Part shown: positions 19,001 through 23,119 of the stretch, in pieces
How positions within the stretch are numbered: the stretch's first letter is position 1
Layout of the letters: each line of letters begins with the position of its first letter
Origin: Lingula anatina
Taxonomy: Eukaryota > Brachiopoda > Lingulata > Lingulida > Lingulidae
Direction of reading: 5' to 3'
Length of the DNA: 23,119 nt
Assembly: GCF_001039355.2 (NCBI RefSeq)
Contig: NW_019775602.1
Location: 27,721-50,839 of the forward strand
The notes under the pieces: generated by a model
Seen by the model: only the letters and a program-made list of their open reading frames with translations
Databases searched by the model: none
Told to the model about the DNA's origin: nothing
Program-made: the position numbers and the translations under genes

Positions 19001-20603
19001 TGTAGCAGATAAAGCCCTCTATGTGTCTGACCCAGGGCAACTTTATCAATCAGAGTGGGAGCATTTTTTTACATACAATCTTACAATCATAATGAGACAA
19101 AAAGATGACAAACCATTTGCAAATTTACTAAATGCCATTAGAACTAAGAAAAAGGAACAAGCATTACAACCTCATGATAAAGCTATGCTTCTAGCATGTG
19201 TAAATGATCAACTTATAGCAGATCCATCAAAATTGTATATTTTCCCTAGAAACAAAGAAGTTGATGAACATAACAGACATATGTTACAATCCCTTTGCTC
19301 TGATATTATTACAATAGAAGCAGCCGATATCATACATACAAGGTCAGGACAAACAAAAAGGAAAAAGGTCCCTTTTGCTAAAGATTCCTTAGCTTTAAAG
19401 CCCTTGATAGAAATTGCTGTTAATGCAAGAGTAATGCTAACCACAAATCTTAATGTCAGTGATGGGCTTTCAAATGGTGTTATGGGAACTGTCGTAAAGA
19501 TAGAAGACGGTACAAAAGCACTTAATCAACCACAGTACATCTGGGTACATTTTGATAATCCAAGAATTGGGGCAATTACCAGGCAACAAACAGTAAGACC
19601 TGAAAATATCCCTACAAACAGTGTACAGATTAAGCCACATGTGGAACTTTTTGATCAGCAATCAGTAAAAGTGGCTCGATACCAATACCCTCTAAAATTA
19701 GCATGGGCCTGCACTGTTCACAAAACCCAAGGAAAAACTGTCACTGATGCTGTGGTTTCATTGAAACATGTGTTTGCACCAGGTATTGGATATGTTGCAC
19801 TAAGTCGTGCAACTAAATTGTCAGGTCTTCAACTTTTAAGTTTCGATAAAAGTGATGAAGCAAACTTGTATTGTGACACTAAAGTAGATGATGCAATGAA
19901 GAGTATGAGACCTGTCAACCCAGATACATTACCTATTTTAAGACCATTACAAAAAACACTTACAATTGTATGTCACAACATCCAATCTCTTCCAGCTCAT
20001 TTCAAAGACTTAACAAGTAATCCAGAGATGGCTGTGGCAGATATTGTAGGAATTACTGAGAGTTGGCTAAATAGCAAAGTCCCATCTGGTAAATACTCTA
20101 TACCTGGTTTTCAGCTCATCAGATGTGATCGTCAAAATGATACCTCTAGAGGTGGGGTTGCTGTTTATATTCGTAACAACTTGAAAGTAACAGAGGTCAA
20201 AAATAACTCTGTTACAGAGCCGGGTTTTGAATGTGTAACTATAACCATTAATGGTTACTATATGAGCTTTATTTACCGTTCACCATCTATTGTAGGTCCA
20301 ACTTTTAATAGGAAAATACAAGAAATTTTAAGCCAAAACAAACAGCCCATTAAACCATCAATCTTGTTAGGTGACTTCAATATTGATTTGTCTAAAGCTC
20401 CTACAACATCTGTTTGTCTTCCTAGTTTACAATACCATAAGCAAATGGTTGCCTCTCCAACATTTAGAGGTGTCAAAGGGTATACTAGCCTGTTAGATCA
20501 CATTTATGTAGGAAATGTAAGCACTATAGAAACAGGCACACTGTGTACGTATTACAGCGACCATGATCCTGTGTATACTATTATTCCCGTGAATGCATTG
20601 TAA
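16093..20603 (+). CDS. Helentron protein, last exon: Rep, PIF1-like helicase, APE-like endonuclease
   Basis: This is the catalytic exon (residues 928-2430, stop 20601-20603). Helitron_like_N/Rep covers about 980-1400: FPTLFPNGKNAF, QYIFYLQYIKEF, the HUH motif GWPHIHALFW (His1198, His1200) and the two nicking tyrosines in CYIVSYISK (Tyr1384, Tyr1388). An acidic spacer (GSDNDDSDNEGKED, near 1530, and further acidic stretches to about 1690) leads to a PIF1-type SF1B helicase: Walker A GGAGTGKT (1755-1762), Walker B IIDEIS (Asp1851, Glu1852), GDFYQVAP (1890-1897), VHKTQGKT (His2137, Gln2140) and YVALSRA (Arg2166). The C-terminal endonuclease/exonuclease/phosphatase domain shows HNIQSL (Asn2223), ITESWL (Glu2250), YRSP, GDFNID (Asp2355, Asn2357), LDHI and SDHDPV (Asp2417, His2418). 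Every hallmark residue is present, so the protein should be able to nick, unwind and rejoin DNA. No in-frame stop occurs. Confidence 0.93.
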
Positions 20604-20866
20604 ATTAAAATGTGCAGACAGTTATAAAAAACATTGTATATATGTAAAAACTGTTAATGTAAATTATTTGTAATTACTATTCTTCAGATGTTAATGCTCT
20701 AATGTATTTAAAACATATTATATACACAATGCATAGCAAATGAAAATGTGTAAACAGTTATGAAAACATTGTATATATGTAAAAATTGTTAGTGTAAATT
20801 ATTTGTAAATATTTTCTTCATATGTGAATGGCGTTATGTATTTGATAACATATTACGCACAGTTTT
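20593..20866 (+). repeat. 136-bp tandem duplication at the 3' end of the gene
   Basis: A unit starting in the last codons (aatgcatt) and containing aaaatgtg-a-acagttat, acattgtatatatgtaaaaa and gtaaattatttgtaa recurs with 136-bp spacing (20607 and 20743). It ends at about 20866. It covers the stop codon and the 3' untranslated region. Confidence 0.85.
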
Positions 20867-22155
20867 GATTTTTTAAAAGTGTAGTTTAAGCCATGTTTTG
20901 CTTTTATTTCTAATATACATGATTGCTTAATAATATGTATTGTACAGATATACACAGATTGTTTGAAAAATATTTCAATTTGTATGATAACTAGTAGATA
21001 TCAAATAATCATGATCATATTTTTATACTTATTTCATATCTCAAATTTAAATTTCGATTGACATATTTTGTGATTTCAATTTATTATACATGTATATAAA
21101 TATATGTTTTAACTGCTTCATTATAATGATAAAGAGAATATTTGCATTATATTTGGTATGTCTAATTTGATTAAAAGGGTCATTCCAGTGGTTTGAAAAT
21201 TTCCACTAAGTAAAAAATATTGATCATTATTGTTTTGTTTTTTTTAAATCAATTTTAATGGGAAAATCTCTTTGTCTCTTTGTTTTTTGTTGTTAAATTA
21301 TGTATGCTTATAAATAAATAATTTTATATACACATAATCTTAAAATATATTTGTATTTTTATATATTGCTGATTTATATAAAATTTTAATTCTTAATACT
21401 TGTATGCATAGATTAGTACATTTTGATTAACGTAGACGTTAGATTGTTTAGTTATTAGGTTATTAGGTATTTTACTGATATGCATATATAGGCAGATAGT
21501 TAACTTCGTATTATAATATTATAATACTAATGTTTTAATGTGTACTTCCATGTAATAGATATTTTGATTCATTGATTCAAAACTTTTATTCAAAACATTA
21601 TTCTTGAAAGTGTAGTTTTTGAAAATAAATTTTTTATTACAAAAATTACTTATTCTCACATACAATTTCTTGTAAACAGTATGATGTGGTGTATTTCTGT
21701 CAGGTTTGAAGGTATAAAAATCAGAAAATCTGTAAAATGCAGTTTTGGTAAAAAGTAAACTTAAGGGCACATTAACATATATCTCATATAATTTCAATAT
21801 GAACTGCAGGTGTATCTTTGCCAAACAGAGGTACCAGATCTTTTAAAATTGTAAGTACAAATTTTCAAAATCTCCATGTACGGCTAAATATAGGCCTACA
21901 CATACGCAAACAGATAAAGGCCAGATAAAATCAAATGTGCCAAATATCATCACTTCATTTTCACCAGTAATAAAATGATCAGTTTAAGTTAAATACATTC
22001 CGGCGACTTAATTAAGTTCCATTACATTATTTTACCCAGAACCAAAGTTTTTTCCAGGATTGGGGTACAATGGCAACCTGTCCACAAGAAGGGGGAGGGG
22101 GTTAAAATGAAATGAAAAAAAAAATTAAATTATAAATTTTAGTGGGGAGGGATGG
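20867..22155. other. AT-rich 3' flank without recognisable gene
   Basis: The interval is strongly AT-rich with many stops. A polyadenylation-type AATAAA lies at about 21313-21318, which could serve the Helentron transcript (inference). The end of the transposon probably falls here, perhaps before the composition rises at about 22000-22150 (gggggaggggg), but no terminal hairpin or insertion-site TT could be fixed. Confidence 0.4.
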
Positions 22156-22512
22156 TTAAAAACAATTGATAGCGATCTTCCGGTAACGCTCTTTCACGAA
22201 CTCATTTGATTGAATATGAAAATTACTTTCTTGTCTCACTAGCTGATAATCTTTCGCAAACGAAAGCCATTGAACGAATATGCAATTGCAACGATCTCCC
22301 ACTGAGGATACGAAAATTACGTTCTCCTCTCGCTCTTTGGCCAACGAAGACTCAAATATGAAAATTGCCTCCTCATCTCTTCTGCATTGGGAATGAACTT
22401 TCGCTAACAATGTGAAAGTTGTCTTTTTATCTATCAGCTTTGTTAGGTGCTGTACGTGTGAAGGTCCGGAAGGTGGACGGCTGGATGGTTCACTGTGAAA
22501 AGACTTGTCCAT
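22156..22512 (-). CDS. Hypothetical 118-aa frame with degenerate internal peptide repeats
   Basis: The minus-strand frame starts MDKSFHSEPSSRPP. It then shows a loosely repeated unit: DEEAIFIFESSLAKERE, ENVIFVSSVGDR, CNCIFVQWLSFAKDYQL and ESNFHIQSNEFVKERYR. At DNA level a gaaaatt-c-t-ctc-ctc motif recurs at irregular 35-60 bp spacing (near 22215, 22309, 22357 and 22411 on the plus strand). I do not recognise the family. No promoter, splice site or signal peptide is evident. It may be the start of a small lineage-specific gene, or simply a minisatellite that stays open in this frame. Confidence 0.25.
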   Translation of the reverse strand: MDKSFHSEPSSRPPSGPSHVQHLTKLIDKKTTFTLLAKVHSQCRRDEEAIFIFESSLAKEREENVIFVSSVGDRCNCIFVQWLSFAKDYQLVRQESNFHIQSNEFVKERYRKIAINCF

Positions 22513-22786
22513 TAAGGTATATTTATTTAACTAGGAGGTTACTAACACCAAGTTTGGGCACTTATGCAGATTATAACTGCTTGTATGGAGATTAATTCTA
22601 AATAACAATGCTGTACTGCTGTTCGATGTACTTTGCTACAGTTATTCTTAGTTCTCAGAAAATAATCTGAAAAGCAGTTGATCATTGTACTATTATTACA
22701 TCATCTTGCTATCCACTTTTCTAAATTAAACTTATATACAGTGTATGGTATCACCGAGCCAGTTTTGGAGATACATCGTAAAAAGT

Positions 22787-22799
22787 AGGTCAAAGGTCA
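22787..22799 (+). promoter_or_regulatory. Perfect DR1 nuclear-receptor motif, copy 1
   Basis: AGGTCA-A-AGGTCA, the consensus for HNF4/RXR/COUP-TF-type receptors. Its following half-site is degraded (atggtca). Function is unproven; the motif is part of the tandem unit. Confidence 0.5.
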
Positions 22800-22930
22800 A
22801 TTTTATGGTCACAGTAAATTGGCTTTAATGACTTCCTATTCAAGTTCAATAGTAACTATGAACCTATCTCTGCCAGTTTTGGAGATAAAAGGGAAGCAAA
22901 ATTTGCAAAGTTCAGTTCATGATGAAAAGT

Positions 22931-22955
22931 AGGTCAAAGGTCAATTTCAAGGTCA
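22931..22955 (+). promoter_or_regulatory. DR1 plus extended half-site, copy 2
   Basis: AGGTCA-A-AGGTCA at 22931-22943 and TCAAGGTCA at 22947-22955, the extended half-site of ERR/FTZ-F1/NR5A-type monomers. Three half-sites lie in one orientation. Confidence 0.5.
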
Positions 22956-23027
22956 CATTAAGATTGCCAGTATATGACTTCCTATTCAAGTTCAATAATT
23001 TGAAAAGTTCAGTTGATGGTGAAAAGT

Positions 23028-23052
23028 AGGTCAAAGGTCAATTTCAAGGTCA
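23028..23052 (+). promoter_or_regulatory. DR1 plus extended half-site, copy 3
   Basis: Same arrangement as copy 2: DR1 at 23028-23040 and TCAAGGTCA at 23044-23052. Confidence 0.5.
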
Positions 23053-23119
23053 CATTTAGATTGCCAGTATATGACTTCCTATTCAACTTCAATAGTAACT
23101 ATGGACCTATCTCTGCCAG

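Larger units (their letters stand above)
8075..20866 (+). mobile_element. Helentron-type rolling-circle transposon (minimum extent)
   Basis: The element is defined by its single large gene, which combines Helitron Rep (HUH plus two tyrosines), PIF1-like helicase and a C-terminal APE-like endonuclease; the last is the hallmark separating Helentrons from canonical Helitrons. The limits given are the promoter and the end of the duplicated 3' region. True termini were not found: I could not identify asymmetric terminal inverted repeats or a 3' hairpin with confidence. All long coding exons are intact, which suggests a recent insertion or recent activity, although intron 1 carries an old retrotransposon fragment. 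Confidence 0.8.
22747..23119 (+). repeat. 144-bp-period tandem array (window end)
   Basis: Repeated blocks are agttttggagata, aaaagtaggtcaaaggtcaa, gacttcctattcaa-ttcaa and tagtaactatg-acctatct. The aggtcaaaggtca core occurs at 22787, 22931 and 23028: spacing 144, then 97 because one unit lacks about 47 bp. The array continues past the window end. Confidence 0.9.

Noticed and set aside
18102-19661. Several minus-strand frames inside the Rep/helicase exon
   Set aside because: Antisense shadows of a strongly supported coding exon; no motifs.
21519-21824. Minus-strand 101-codon frame
   Set aside because: AT-rich composition with Phe/Asn/Lys/Tyr bias, no motif or gene signals; likely chance.
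20867-22155. 3' terminal hairpin and insertion site of the Helentron
   Set aside because: Many short AT-rich palindromes exist here, and none stands out with a GC-rich stem or a matching 5' inverted repeat.
1-23119. CRISPR arrays, tRNA or rRNA genes
   Set aside because: The tandem repeats lack regular unique spacers, and no cloverleaf or rRNA core sequence was recognised.

Overview
The window is AT-rich nuclear DNA of a multicellular animal, most likely a marine invertebrate (inference). The signs are GT-AG introns with polypyrimidine tracts, a TATA/initiator promoter, an L2/CR1-type retrotransposon, a hAT-like MITE, a satellite-like array, and broken copies of several animal transposon gene families. 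No bacterial operon, rRNA, tRNA or CRISPR was seen. One undetermined base lies at 6301.

Left part (1-6300) is a graveyard of decayed, mostly plus-strand mobile-gene pieces: a 61-bp tandem triplication leading into a broken PIN/FEN-like nuclease-type gene (about 108-770), a MITE-like element (868-1830), a BEN-like remnant (1907-2185), an Ulp1-like protease remnant (2561-2683), a broken multi-exon gene of the 'YVDRDCC / DIWHFMRR' transposase-like family (2709 to about 5400) with three tandemly duplicated micro-exons, and a DUF4218-like fragment (6005-6290).

Centre and right (about 8075-20866) is an apparently intact Helentron-type rolling-circle transposon. A TATA box (8075) and initiator precede a short non-coding exon, then a 3.4-kb intron holding diverged repeats and a truncated retrotransposon. 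A chain of seven coding exons follows (11614-14041, 14341-14412, 14528-14629, 14875-14934, 15264-15323, 15565-15624, 16093-20603). The coding lengths sum to 7293 nt, exactly 2431 codons, all junctions agree in phase, and no internal stop appears. The predicted 2430-aa protein has, in order: a Cys/Asp-x-His protease-like domain, 51-residue basic repeats, a CxxC/CxxCH region with the Helitron DUF6570-like domain, a short exon-encoded acidic linker, a Helitron_like_N/HUH Rep with two tyrosines, a PIF1-type helicase, and an APE-like endonuclease. Protease, nicking-joining, unwinding and endonuclease activities would thus sit in one polypeptide.

Downstream are a duplicated 3' region (20593-20866), AT-rich DNA without a convincing gene, a minus-strand frame built from a degenerate peptide repeat (22156-22512), and a 144-bp-period array (22747 to window end) whose units carry perfect nuclear-receptor DR1 sites. 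The exact ends of the Helentron could not be placed.
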